Origin: Sisyra terminalis
Lineage: Eukaryota; Arthropoda; Insecta; Neuroptera; Sisyridae
Reading direction: 5' to 3'
DNA: 64,000 nt
NCBI GenBank assembly: GCA_958496175.1
Contig: OY292278.1
Span: forward strand, 11,284,001-11,348,000
Each line of letters opens with the position of its first letter. The stretch's first letter is position 1. A program made the position numbers and the translations under genes. Under the pieces are notes generated by a model that worked only from the letters and a program-made list of their open reading frames with translations, was not told the DNA's origin and made no database searches. This document shows positions 1 through 13,700 of this stretch, one piece after another.

Positions 1-720
1 CGATTCTCTCTAGGTCGCCAATACTAGAATTTTCTAGGAAAAATGCAGTTTTTAGCAATAGAAAAAAAATTGAATAATAATTATTTAAATTAACCCTTCA
101 ATCTGTGCTGAAATATCCTGTTACTATATAAGAACTTTTCATCTGGTACAAAAGTGACTTCAGAGGAAGGGTCGTAAATTTTTTGCATCTCCTGAAAGGA
201 TAGTATACAATAAGGGAGGAAAGGGCTAAAAAAAATCTAAAATTTTTCTTTAACGTCTTACAAATTTTTGATGAGTAACTATTCTCGTATTTATTTAGGA
301 TTTGGTAATTTCTTCTATAAGAAGAGTTTATTCTTTCCCTAATTTAAGTTCTTCCTTATAAATTTGTTGGGGATCCATCCAGTATTACTTAGATTCGGAG
401 ATCTGACGATAAACATAGGTAGGTTTTCTTTAAGTTGCTAACACTTGAAGATCAAAAACTCCTGGTACCAATATACTATGAATGTTCTAGCAATAGAAAC
501 AAAAAACATGAAAAAATTACTCTATTTAAATTTACTATTAGACCTGCGTTGAAAGATATACTTTTTAACTATTTAGGAACTATTCAATTAATTATGAAAG
601 TACTTTCGGGAGGAAGTAGGGGTCGTAAATGCTGCTAACAAAAAGAATAGTTTGTTTAACTAAATAAGGGAAGATTGGATCTAAAATTTTAGAATTTGTC
701 GTGGAGCTCAAGGAATTTAT
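1..720. repeat. Diverged direct duplication, two units of about 420 bp
   Basis: The first ~250 bases and the stretch from about 430 to 720 share an ordered series of short matches: a 'tagcaatagaaa' block, then an AT-rich block, then 'gaag..gggtcgtaaat', then 'taagggargattggatctaaaattt'-like sequence. The units are clearly diverged, so this is an old duplication or two copies of an old repeat. No coding capacity is supported. Confidence 0.4.
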
Positions 721-3700
721 GATGCCTTTATAAAAAAAAATGCATTGCCAATTTTTCGGTAAGAAATTCTAAGAAAAAAAAAATTTTGTTGACCTAATTC
801 TTTCTGCCCAAAACTTTAACGACAATTGACGATTATGCGTGCGTTTTGGGAGGCTGTAGGAATTAGATATTTTTAGCGAAGCTTGTTTTGAAAAAAAAAA
901 CACGATAATATGGCCCAAGACGCATAAATTTCTCAAAGTTTAAGGTCACAAAATTTTTATTTTTTTTTCCAAAAAAAAAAAGTGAATATTTCATTCATAT
1001 TATCGTATTGTCCATAATACCTTACCTAATTAATTATAAAATATTTGCCAAGCAATTAATGTTATTTTCGACAGTTGCATAAATCGAGTTGTTTGTCACT
1101 AGTTTTTAGTGGAAAATTGAGAAATGTGAATATTTACTTACAGATCCGAACCTATTGAATTGCACTCGGGTTTTATCGACAATAAATATATTAAATTTAT
1201 TGCGGTAAACTGCGTTTTTTTTTTCTCGGTCTGGTTTTTATGTGAATTTTGTAATTTTCATAACTCAAAAATCGGAATTTTGGGAGGGGTTCGATATAAT
1301 TGCCGTGGTTTAGGTGCGATGTTTGAAATTTATATGTGATGACGGCAAAAATTTCCGGAACAATGAATTAGTTTTGAGTTAAGAGGTCACTGGGCCACTG
1401 TCTCGAGCATTTACTAACGTATACTACATGGTATGTATATGCATACGTATTAATGTATATCTGTATTTATTTACTCGGCCGTTTTGGCTCGCTTAATAAC
1501 ACGGCCTCCACCTCTTTCCTCTCAAACCCCCCTCGTTGCTGGCTTTTCCAAAACAGTTATCTTTTTGCAATCGGCACTTTTCCTTAATATTTGAAACCAA
1601 ATAGGATATTGTCTTGAAAGTATACACCTATTGGAAGTTTTCACATTGGTTTTCATTCACAAGTTTCAGCTAATTAATGGATTGGTCAATAAAAGGTTTT
1701 TATTTTTTAAATATATTTAAATGTATTCATATGCAAAGAGCTCAGAAACCTTGACTTACATGGCTCCAACAAATAAATTCACTTTGAATGGATATTGTCC
1801 TAAATGGAGATGCAAAGAAAATCGACAAGGAATTCTATCAGTTTCCTGCTATTTATTCTTACGACTTGGCAAAATTTCATTGAAAAATCGACACTCATAT
1901 TTTGTATGACTCATATGAAAAAAATGCTTAATTCTTTGGAATGTTAAATCTTGTTTAATTATGTACGTTATATTATGGATTTACCAGTAACGGTTTGGGT
2001 ATGAAATCAGCTCTGCAATTTCAGAAAATTTAAACATGATGCATCGATGTATTGCAAGTTTTTATTGGGGCATTAGTTTAACTGTTCATCACTGGAGTCG
2101 ATAAACTATGGATCAATTGGTCGTAAAATAATTGCTAGAAATTTCGTAGGTATATATATTATTCGTGGTAAAATACATCACTTTATAATCCATACATTTC
2201 TAGAAGTTTCTTTCGTATATATTGTGATTTCTTCGTGGTTTTATTTGGTTGCAAAACGACTTTTTCTTGGTGCTAATTAAAATGCATTTATGTCGATTTT
2301 CTTCATAATTACAACTAGCTTAAGTTTGAAGGCTCTAGACTCTATGATCTATTATCGAAGATTTTTCTACGTAAACATTTACCTCCAACAATTAACATAG
2401 TTTTTCCTTTTCTATAACGATTATATCTACATCAGAAAATTCGAGAATTTTTTTTGTAGGATCTTTATATAATAAAATTAATTCAATTCATTGCAGTTAT
2501 CAAATGGAATTTTTTCTTTATTATAATAAAAAAATGTATATTAGTTGCATTCATTTATCAAATTATTTTTTTTCAATCTTTGCACTTTTAAATTTTCCAT
2601 GTCAATAACAATGGGATCGATTTGATTGACAAAATTGGTTGTTAATATTTTTATGATAATTTTTAAATGGTAACATTGAACTCGGCACTTTACGAATTAA
2701 TTCAAGATGAAGGCCAAGTTTGTTTAGTCGAAATCGGCAAAGTTTAACAATTTTTTTTCATACTTAAGTATCTGATAAGGTTTTTATATCAAACATAAAG
2801 TTTTATTTGCATAATTTTTATATTTATCAGTGGATTTTATTGCACCGCGCTATCTGGGCTTGGGTGAGGTTACATTTAATTTTTTTTTACTGTCCCACTT
2901 GCAATGATTAGTTTTATTGATTGAATTTAAAGTGATTTAATTTATCTAGTAATTAGCTAGAAAATTTAATTTATTTCCTTATTGCAAGTGGTTTTTTTTT
3001 GCCGATAAAAAGTTTTTCGTTTAGTAATGTATATTTTTCACGTGCATCCTTCACCTAATAAAGTTCATGCAGTTGCATATTTTTTTATTTGCATGCGATT
3101 ATAATATAACACAATGCAAATTGTTGCATTAAAATAAAATGCAGGTCAATCAATATGTTGTTTAGAAGACGTATTGCACAAAATTGTTGTTATTTTTTTT
3201 TATCCAATTTCACTATCACGGAATTGAATTAGCATATATGCATAAATATTAAAACCGTAGATGGGATTTTTGGCAAACATTTCTTGGGTTTCGGTATGAG
3301 GAGATTGATGACTAAGTGTGTAATTTTATTTCTTTTAACTTTCACTTGATTCTGTGACTAAATTTCTTATACCGAAATTTATTACCTCATAATTTTTTAC
3401 TTTGGGAGGATAAAATGGCCTTTAATTATACTTATTGCTGTTAATCTCTTTCTTCAATCTTATATAACAGTTAAATTGCAATTTGTTAATGTATTAATTA
3501 GTAAAAAATAAAAAAAAATCAAACCAAAAGATGGACTATGGGTTGAAATATTAAGAACTCAAGTTTCACTAAAATCACCTGATTTTTTTTCTCCTGTAAT
3601 TATCCAAGATTGCGCTAGTACTAAGGGGGGGGAATAATTTTTAAGAATTTTATATATAGATTACCAAAATTAAACATCCAAAAATTACACTAAATAACGT

Positions 3701-3900
3701 ATCTAGAAGGACAAAGTTGACTAAAAAAAGTGCCTAAGATTTCAAGGAACTTAAAGGAATCTTTTTTTGAAAAATCATCCCTCAAGATAAGGGGAATTTT
3801 GCAAGGGTTTAGATGGAAATTTTGCATTTTATTACTAATTTTATGTTTTTTAAACTTTCGCTTAAAAGTCAGTATAAAAACATGTTTGGAATCCAAACTT
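721..3900. other. Noncoding AT-rich sequence
   Basis: No gene is supported on either strand; open frames are short and have no recognisable protein features. The stretch 1370-1560 is richer in GC (CTCGAG, CGGCCG and a C-rich run near 1530) and 3050-3250 is dense in TGCAT/ATTA-type words. Either could be regulatory, but nothing decides it. Confidence 0.5.
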
Positions 3901-4539
3901 TTAAGGGGGTTCTCCCGTATGATGGGTTTAGGAAATCGATTTTTTCTTGGGATACATTGCTTTCTTAATATGTCAAGAATAAGGTCGTAAAGGGATTTTT
4001 TTTAAAATTGGAAGTCATTATTATGATGCAGTCTTTGCAAAAGTCATTATAATTTTAACCATATTTGAAACTTAAAACTCTTTTTTCTCTAACCTATGTT
4101 TTTCAAATTCTCCTCCATCATAGCTGGAGAACAGTTTGACCGATGGACTTCCAATTTCTAGAATATATTTTGGCACATGTAGGTGCATGGAATGACCTAA
4201 AATCATCGAAAAATCCGAATATATATATTTTTTTTTATAACAAAAGAACTGTTAAATTGGAACTTTTTCTTCAGAAGTCTGCCAAAAATGAAATTTTCCA
4301 TATTTTCAATGTAATCCAAACTTTTAAGCTTACAGATTAAAAAGCCAATTAGCGTGAAATTTTGTGGAGACGGGTATCTTCCAAGCGCTATAACTCACGT
4401 GATACTAGAGATTAGGCTAAAAATGTATATACCTAAGCTTAAAATAAATATGAACAAATGATAAAAAAACTAATCTCTAACTATTCATTGGTATTCAAAA
4501 ATGTATAAAAAAGGCCATCACACCGGAGATCTCCCTTAA
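3901..4539. mobile_element. TTAA-target non-autonomous element (copy A)
   Basis: The element starts TTAAGGGGGTTCTCCCG at 3901 and ends with the imperfect inverted complement, CGGAGATCTCCCTTAA, at 4539; the inner words 'TATGATGG' and 'CCATCACA' extend the terminal inverted repeat to about 25 bp. TTAA at both ends fits a TTAA target duplication, as in piggyBac-type transposition. Its 639 bp encode no transposase. Two more elements with TTAAGG(G/A) ends lie at 43304 and 60147. Confidence 0.65.
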
Positions 4540-6744
4540 GAGATTATTAAGGAACGAAAGCCTATGCCATAAGTATGTAATTCCTTGTTGCTGACATTTA
4601 GAGTTATATTTTTGTAAGATTTTTTTAAACCGTTACTATTCATGTAAAAATAAATTTTCATTCAAATAAACTATAACATATTTCCCTTGTTTTTGACGAA
4701 TACATATACAAAAAATGTGGATTATCTAATTCAAATAGACTCTAGAAATTTCCGTTTATCTCTTGACAAAAATAATGGTTAATTTTACTCTTCTAGGAAG
4801 ACTATTGAATCCTTATTCAAAATAATGTCTCTAAAATAAATATAAACATTATCAAAGAAAGTAACGACTATTTTTACAAATTGTTTCATTAAAATTATAA
4901 TATAAAATCCATTCATTAGAATAGATCGTTCACCCTATTTTTATATACCAATTAGTTAATTTTTAACTAAAAGTATGCTCGGTGTTATCATCACTAATGC
5001 AATAGTATTATTTGGTTAAGGTCTTGATTAAAAAATAATAAATTTTCCATGTAATTTTATGCACTTTCCCAATATATTTGATCAAAAGATTATGAATTCA
5101 AAAATTTATCACACAAATTGTTAGCCTAAAATCCTACCATAGTTTTTCAAAGTTTCAAATATTAAATTTATTCCTGTTTACGTTAAAAGAATAATTAAAC
5201 TAAAACCAAGCGTTTTTATTTCTTTATGATTTCCTCGTATCGTTGGCAATTAACAGTAAGACATATCGTAATCCATAAGGCAATTAAAATTGTAGTATTT
5301 TCAAAGTTTTTTGTCTCTACTATCATAATTGTTTCTATAATAAATTTGAATTTATTAAGCCAACATAAAAGACCTCTAACGTGAATATTTTCTTCTCAAA
5401 AATATAGTTTTCTACTGTGAAATTTGATGCAATTTCGTTAATGATTATTTAATGCTGTTATTTGTTTCTTGGTCGATTTTTAATATGATTGCAGCAATTT
5501 ACTTTTATGTTGCACTAAAAGAGGCGTAATAATTAAAAATTAGTTAATCATCTGTTTTTTTTTTCGTTAATTAATTGGAATGCAAAAGATGTAAACATTT
5601 TAAACGATCTTAACATATATTTATGGTTACAAATTATGAGGAAACTAAATCACTGTCATGTAAATTTCATGATCATTACCTATCTATTTCTTTTTAAATT
5701 TCAAACCTTATTTTTTTTCCAAATTATATCAAAAGTTAATTACAATTATTGTTTACCTGCGGCTGTAATTTTACATACGTCAATTTAAAGCTTTTAGTCG
5801 CTAATTAGTTGAAAATTAGGTTCTAGTCATTAATTTTTTTCAAAAAAAAAAAAAAAAAATGCTATATAAACAGTTCAGGGTTCTTATTCGCAAAAAAATG
5901 CTATTTTATGTAACAAACGTAGGAAAGTTTTTAGTATGAATGAGATTATAAAAGTCGGTTTGCTTTTTAAATGTTAGGCTGGTTTGATAAGTTTTTTTTT
6001 CCACTTCCTGGTTTTCTCTGCGTTTTGAGTCCAGGAAGTGCGCTAAGAATTTGCTTAAATTTGCTGATGTTGGCTTCGCATTCGATTCTGGTGGCCGAAC
6101 ACGATTGAAAGTTTGGCCATTAAGGTGTTATTTAATTATTAAATTATATGCAAGCCAAATGGATACATCAATGTAATAATTTTTAATCATAGACATTGAC
6201 ATCTATTAATTTTTCAATGAACTTTATTACCGTATTTGGTGGTTAATGACTTTACTTTCGATATTTACCAAATTTATTACAATAAAAATCATTGATAATG
6301 ATTATGTTTATATTTAAAATAAACATTTTTTTTTACAATTACCAGACTTAATTTTATGAAACTTTAATTAAAAATTATTTATAGTTTGTGTAAATGTTTA
6401 AAGTATTTTTTTTTGCAAAAATACCAACAAATATTGGCTTATCAAACCATATTTTATGGCTATTTATTTTTGATATGTTGTATAGAAGATTTATTGAGCT
6501 CAAAGTAAATTACGTTTTTTTTTTTATTGATTGATTTCAATTATTTATTTATTTAGTAGATATAAAATTTTTGTGGGAAAGTTGGGGAATTTCGGTGTGG
6601 TGTTGGCTTCATTTCAAGGTCACTTGGAAAAGCCACTTGATTGGGGGAAAACTTGAAAAGGTTTTACCATCGCTTTGGAAATAGAAATGTGGGAATTGAT
6701 TGAATCCAGAAGCTATTAATTATGAAGTGGATTGAAGAAAATGA
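4540..6744. other. Noncoding AT-rich sequence
   Basis: No gene or RNA is supported. It contains an adenine run of about 18 at 5842-5859 and an inverted pair of about 12 bp around 6002-6040 ('cacttcctgg' and 'ccaggaagtg'). Confidence 0.5.
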
Positions 6745-7790
6745 ATTTTTGCTTCTACTCTTCTGAAAAAATTTTTTTTAGCTGAAATCTATTCCTTATA
6801 TTGACCACAATTAATCATCTTAGAATATACTTTTGTGAGACCTTTAAATTTTGTTCTAAATAAATTAAAAATATTGAACTTTAAAACTGCTTTAACATAT
6901 TATTCAAATCGGTGAAACTAATTGAGTAATTTAATTGAGCCATTTATTTTGAAAATAGTTTAAGTCCAGATTTTGTTATAAAAGATTAACCAGAAGGAAT
7001 TTATTGATTGTATTCTTTGCTTTTACACTTCTTAAAAATATTTTTTTAGCTGAAATCTATTCCTTATATTGACCACAATAAATTATCTTAGAATATACTT
7101 TTATTAGACCTTAAAATTTTGTTCTAAATAAATTAAAAATAATGAAATTTAAAACTGCTTTAATAGATTATTCAAATCGGTGCACTAATTATAATTTAAT
7201 TGAGCCATTTATTTTGAAAATAGTCTAAGTCCTGACTTTGTTATAAAAGATTAACTAGAAGGAATTTATTGATTGTAATCTTTGCTTTTACACTTCTTAA
7301 AAATATTTTTTTAGCTGAAATCTATTCCTTATATTGACCACAATAAGTCATCTTAGAATATACTTTTGTTAGACCTTAAAATTTTGTTCTAAATAAATTT
7401 AAAAAAATGAAATTTAAAACTGCTTTAATAGAATATTCAAATCGGTGAACTAATTATAATTTAATTGAGCCATTTATTTTGAAAATAGTCTAAGTCCAGA
7501 CTTTGTTATAAAAGATTGACCAGAAAGAATTTATTGAGTGTATTCTTTGCTTTTACACTTCTTAAAAATATTTTTTTAGCTGAAATCTATTCCTTATATT
7601 GACCACAATAAATTATCTTAGAATATACTTTTGTTAGACTTAAAAATATCATTATTCAAGCATAAAAATTTTATTCGGTAAACTAATTACAGTTTAATTG
7701 GGCCATTTATTTTGAGAATAGTCTAAGTCCAGATTTTGTCATAAAAGATTAACCAGAAGAAATTTATTGATTGTTTTCTACTGGCAAACT
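6745..7790. repeat. Tandem repeat, four units of about 266 bp
   Basis: The word gctgaaatctattccttata recurs at 6781, 7049, 7314 and 7579, giving periods of 268, 265 and 265 bp. Each unit continues with 'ttgaccacaa', 'atcttagaatatactttt', 'gttctaaataaatt', 'tgagccatttattttgaaaatag' (split) and 'ttataaaagatta'. The two middle units are the most alike and the outer ones are partial or diverged, as expected of a small satellite-like array growing by unequal exchange. Confidence 0.9.
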
Positions 7791-8394
7791 TTTGAATGAT
7801 TAATTTGAAAAGGTTTTCGAATTGATTTAAGTAAATTTTTGCGTTACATGTGGATACGTAATAACAAAAGGAAAATCCACACATTCACGTACGTTTGAGT
7901 GATAGGAAACCCTCTCATTACACTTTCACTTCTCTTAATATCGGCCAAACCTAATAATAACACAATAACAGAGCTAAAATCATCCAACAAATTTTACTCA
8001 TTGAGTAATAACAACAAATTATTTTTAAATATTTTTCGTACATTCGTTCCGTTTTACTTTTATGTAAGCCATAAGTGTAACAACTTCTTTACGTATAGTT
8101 CCGATTCTAATTTGGCAAAAGGATGGAAATCTAAATTTATTGAAATTAGTCTCTTTTTTTACGGGTCTAATCGCTGAATGTAATTTAACAAATAAAACAA
8201 CGAAAAAAAAACTTTCACCAAGTCAATGTAAAGAAAATGGCTTTTTAAATATCGCAACCGAATCGATTATGTAATAAAGGCAAATCGGGTTTTTTTATCT
8301 CGAATATTCGATTTTCTCTTTGTGCAAATTTTTTGCTTGTTTTTTTTTTTTTTTTGGACTTTGGTGTATTTTGTATTTCATTAAATTCATGTGA

Positions 8395-8560
8395 GGTCGA
8401 GACATCTAAGCGCCGTGACGCCGTTTACGACGTCTGGCGTCGCCGTAAATACTGCAAAATAGGCGTTCCCTCATTTCCGTGTGACGTCACGCTACGAATA
8501 ACCTAGCCCAGTTTTCCTGGCGCGAAAAACGGGTGTGGGGGATGGCTTGGAAACTATCGA
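8395..8560. promoter_or_regulatory. CpG-rich block with CRE-like and E2F-like sites
   Basis: In a very AT-rich region this block is crowded with CpG. It has several ACGTC/GACGTC words near 8414-8440, a perfect palindromic CRE core TGACGTCA at 8482-8489 and an E2F-type word GCGCGAAA at 8520-8527. The downstream elongase has a splice acceptor just before its start codon, so its transcript must begin in an upstream noncoding exon; this block is a candidate promoter for it. That assignment is inference. Confidence 0.4.
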
Positions 8561-10730
8561 TTTGCCCGATGTTGACCTTACAAGAACAAAAATGAATAAT
8601 TTGTACCCTCACTATGATTAACAACGTGAACAAAGGGTTGTTCATCCAATCTGAGCCAATTTGCTCGTTTTACCCTACCGGGACATATGGTGGTAGTTCA
8701 TTGGCATTTCATGGAACAAATCGATTTTTGCACACATTTAAAACCGTACAAACTACAAGTACTACAAAATGTTTGCTTTAAAATTCACTGACCAGGTTAT
8801 TAGCGACAAAAAAGGCTCTTAACCTACTAAATAAAGCTACCCTACATATTTTTTCTTCTTACTTTTTTTTTTTCGAAGCAACTACGACCTACTTTGATGG
8901 CTAACCTGTTGCAAATTTACTGTTAGGTCGACTCAGCTATTGGATTTTAAAATCTTAAATCTAAAATTTGAATATTAAAAAAAATGTTACAAATACTTAC
9001 ACGTAAATGTTCTTTTTCTTTTTCAATTAAAATGATGATGGCTGTAATTGAATAGAGATAGAAAGATTGAATGGGGAAAATTATTGAAAGAAAATAAGTA
9101 ATGAAACCAATTTGCTTTTGTCAAAAAGCAAGAGAATTTATTATCTCGTAAATTTTATTTAATAGAATTTTTAAAGTTTTTTTTTCTTTACATCAGTTAC
9201 AAAAAAAAATTATTGTTATTTTATTGTGTTGAGCTTAAATTGAAAATTATTGATTAAAAATTAAATTTATTGAATTCTACTTCTATATATATCTATATTT
9301 TTATATATGGAAGTAGTTGTAATACTACCACACCCATCAATGAAACATATAAGTCTACATAAACAGAGGAAGTTGAGCATGAAGAACGCCATTTTTATCA
9401 ATCGAATGTCTAGTAAAAATTAAAATTATATTCTAATTATTTCTCCTACGAATTTAAAAAAGAAATGCAATTATCAATTGAATTTTTTCTTAACTAATTT
9501 TTCTTTCATTAAATTGGAAGTTTTTTGACCTACGTTGTAGTTCCTCTTATTAAGCGCTAACTTCAGGTTGTTTGTCTATAGCGAATAATATAATGCGTAG
9601 TTTGTTATTGTTTTGTATAAAACCCTGAGCTCGTTTACGTTGAAATTTGAGCATTTTTATCGATGCAAATGTAAAATAAGATGAATTATTTCTAGGAAAA
9701 GAGAAAAGAAAAATGCCAAGTTCTTAAAACACAGCTCTACGAACCACTATCGAAAATTAACAAAGAAATTTTTTTACAATTTTTTTTCCAACTAATAATC
9801 GAAATTTCTTGGTAAATCTTCGATTTAAAAAATAGAAAATATAATTGAAAAAAAAGGTTTATGACTTACGTAAGTCGAAACGAGATACTTAGCTGTTTTG
9901 AATTGTGGTCTCGTCGATGGTGTCACATTTTTTTCCTCCACTTCCACATCTCCATCGTTTCCATATGTCGGCTTGTTTGTTTGGTTATTAACTACTTGAC
10001 GAAAAGTAAAATTGCACAATTGTTTTCTTTGTTTTGAATTTTCTGCACCAATTTCCTGGGAGTCCTGCGGGAGTCGAGCTTTCCTGGATGTCCTGATGGC
10101 GTCGTGCGAATAATAACGCTAGCGCACGTCGCACAGAACCTTTTTATAGAGTTCAAATATTCTAGAACATTCGTACAATCAATGTTTAGTACAGGAACGC
10201 TTTAGAATTTAGTATGCCAAGTTTTTAGTAGATAAAGAAAGAAATATAAAGTGTAATAGTTAAACTATAATCTATCCTTGTTTTTGGGTTGCTTTGACGA
10301 CTTGGATTTAACTTCACTTGGTTGACTTTAACTCCATCTCAACTCCATATATTTTACTACAGGAATCGATCGGTACACTAAACAGAGATAAGTACATTGA
10401 TAGTGACAAAAACCTGACGAAGATATCAGTTTTAATATTTTCAGTTATTTTTCTTTTGTAATTTTATTTATTTATAAAACCTTCATTTATAACGTCCAAA
10501 GCATATTCGTTGCGGTTGTCGGTGCTACTATGAATCGAAATTATTGAACTCATACGATTTTTTTATTTATTTTTGTATTTTCTGTTTAAAACAATTAACT
10601 ATTTTTTTTCGTTATAAATAATCAAAATGTGATTGTTTTCCCAACGTACTTATAAAAAATTGTGTCAATTTTTTGTTAGTAATATTGAATATTTGTAATA
10701 GGATTCTAATGTGCTTTTTTTTCGTTACAG
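8561..10730. other. Upstream region / probable 5' intron of the elongase gene
   Basis: No coding exon is visible. If transcription starts near 8.4 kb this is the first intron. Alternatively the short GC-richer patch at 10040-10135 ('gggagtcctgcgggagtcgag' and 'cgctagcgcacgtcgcac') may hold the first exon. The region ends at a good acceptor, a T-rich run followed by 'ttacag' at 10730. Confidence 0.45.
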
Positions 10731-10736
10731 TGTAAT

Positions 10737-13700
10737 ATGGCGCATTTAGTAACCAGTGCAATCGAGAAGTATCATGATGTTCTCGATAACCAAAGTGGTG
10801 AGTTTTTATCCTCTTATATTACTTGGCTATTCATATTTTCATCCATAAGATTATGAAACCTATTAAAATTCATAATAATGAATTTCAAACAAAAATATTT
10901 TGGTTTAATAATACAAATTTCGGGTAGAAAACACCTATTTTGAATAAAATGACTTCAAATTAATGTATTTATTAAAAAAAAAATTTAAGTTAGCGATTAT
11001 TTGTTAAATTAAATGCGTATAAATAAGTTTTAAACGATATTTCATAATAGAATTATTTGATTGGTCAAAATCTATGAAGCTTTTAAACCGAACCCGCTGA
11101 TTGGTCGATTTGGAGATTGGAGCTTTTTGTAGTGCGCTGTGATTGGTCCGTGATTCCTGCGCCATGCAAAAAAGTACAGTGTCTTGATTAGTACGAAGTA
11201 ACGTTCATATCTCTCGTAAAAAGTGCATTTTGAGCACAAAATGTTTGATACTTTTTATTATTTTATTTCACTCTTATTATATACATTATTTCAAAGTTAT
11301 GGATTGTTCTATATTTTATTTAAATATTAAATTTAGTATAACAAAAAAAAAATATTTTTATTTTTAATTTTTCATTCCGATATTTGTAATCTAAATTAGG
11401 TGTATGAAGGTTGAGCTGTAGTAAAAGAAAATAAAATCAGTCCATATCACGGGCGCTCAATAGTTTGTTGAAATAAAAACACGATTTATAAATTTTAATT
11501 TATTTAAAAAAAATAAATAAATAAAAATTAAAGAAGCAATAGATTTATGGAATTTATCGTTAAATACCAATGGACTTATTTGATTTTTAAATAAATATTC
11601 CCATGTATTAAATTCGCATATTCTTTAAAATATTTTTAATTCTTTTTGTTTAGTACCTATATTTATTTCTACATTAAAATCCCGGAACAAGTGTCATTTA
11701 GCACACCCACAATCTGGCAATGTTGTATTTTCGACTTTGTTTTTAATTTAATTTGCGATTAAATGGGTCCACAATGAAAATTTAGCCACAAAAGAGAAAA
11801 TTATACCATATTAGAATTGAATTAACAAAAATATCGCGAATTAAATTAAAAACAAACTCGAAAATGCAACGTTGCCAGATTGTGGGTGTGCTAAAGTACA
11901 CTTGAGCCAAAATCCTTTGATTGAATTGTATAAATGACTTCATATTCAATTAGACTCCTTTATATTGGATATTATATCTTTTGTCATTGGCAAAATTTCT
12001 TAGCAAATAAATCCTCTTACTAGTAACTACGAGATTCAATTTTGGATCACCATACAATTCTATTTTATGAAATTGAAATCATTAAATCTAGAATAACATC
12101 AAAAATCTATTATATATTTTTGGTGTATTTGTTCTTAATATTTTCTGCTATAATCGAAAATATAATCAATAGCGATTATTCGATTGATGAACGATTCTTC
12201 TAGACGTGAAAACTTTAGAACGATTTTTCTTCATTTTGTTTATTGTTATTTACCGTCGCTTTACAACTACTAAGTCTTTAGCGACTCTAGGGCCAATAAA
12301 AATTCGTAGTCGGGAAATATCAAAAATGGTTTTTCCAAAAGGCTTTCTTTACTTTTGATTTTTATTACAATCTTAGAATTGATTGTTTAATTTTGAGAAA
12401 AAAAGAAATTTTCTCCATTGATTTTGGGATCTTTTAATTCTAAATTTAAAATATCATCCGGCAATAATTACTGAAATTAAATTGAAATTCTGTCCGAAAA
12501 GTTTTTTTTTCTTTGATGCGATATCGAAACGCAATCTGTCCCTGAAAAATTCGAAAAGTGAAATTTAATGTTTTTAAAGTGTCCATGTGTTATTTTTTTA
12601 TAACTAATGCAAAAGGATTATATTTGCATCAAATATTAAATCCAAAAAAATAAAAAATCAAAGGAAATCTTTCACCCAATGCGTTTTTGTGCAACAATCT
12701 CACCTTGATCCAAATCCAACGAATGCAGTTGCACTTAACATTTGATCAAAAACTGGTTTTATTGAGAATATTTGCATCAAACTTGCAACGTTTTACGCTT
12801 AATTGACAAATTGACCTCATGCAGACATATTATCCTTCATCTTGATAATTAAAATAAAAAGTTTTAGTATTTTAATTAGCAAACTTGACTTAGTTCTTTG
12901 CTTGTCAATCCTTTAATAAAAATTGCTTAAACTTGAAAATAAGACTTCGATTTATTTGAAAGGGAAAATTTCGTGGGTGTTTATCAGAAAGATTGAATAT
13001 TTTATTTTTAAACTTTGCATACATAAGTAGGTCAACTTTAAACGAAAAAAAATTTTTTTTCTAAAGCCGGTTTTTGTTGATATTGTGTCAATTAGTTAAT
13101 TCTTAGCTTAAAAGTTTATGTAAAGTTGTGGAAAAAAATGACCTTCTTATATAAAAAAAAGAAGTATTGTAATGCTTCATTATTTAATTGTTATAATTTT
13201 TAATTGTATAATATGTAAATTACTTCATTAAGAATTTTTTTTATAATGGATAACGTATGCTATTTATACTATTAAAACGATATCTATTGTGGTAGAGAAA
13301 TAAAGACAAGTTCGATCAATTTGCCTACAAGTGAAGACATTCTTTGCTTAATTAAAATCAATTAACAGTTAGTATTCTTTTTTCTGTTTTTATAGACGTG
13401 AAAGTCTTTGCTAGTTTAACATTTTTTTTTAAGAAAATAAAAGTGATTTGTAAAATTTAATATTAAATTATAGATTTTAGAAATATTTCTTATATTTAAA
13501 AAAAATAACAGGATAAGTTATTCCCCCACATACTTATAACTCATTTAGTTTAGTCTTAATGTTTGTGAATAAAATGGTTAGGTAATAGGTAATTTATAAT
13601 GTATATATATGACAGTTGTTATATTACATTTCCATAATTCATTAAAATAAGGCTATTATTTATATATTGTATATATTTATGTGTAATGTAGCTCAACAAA

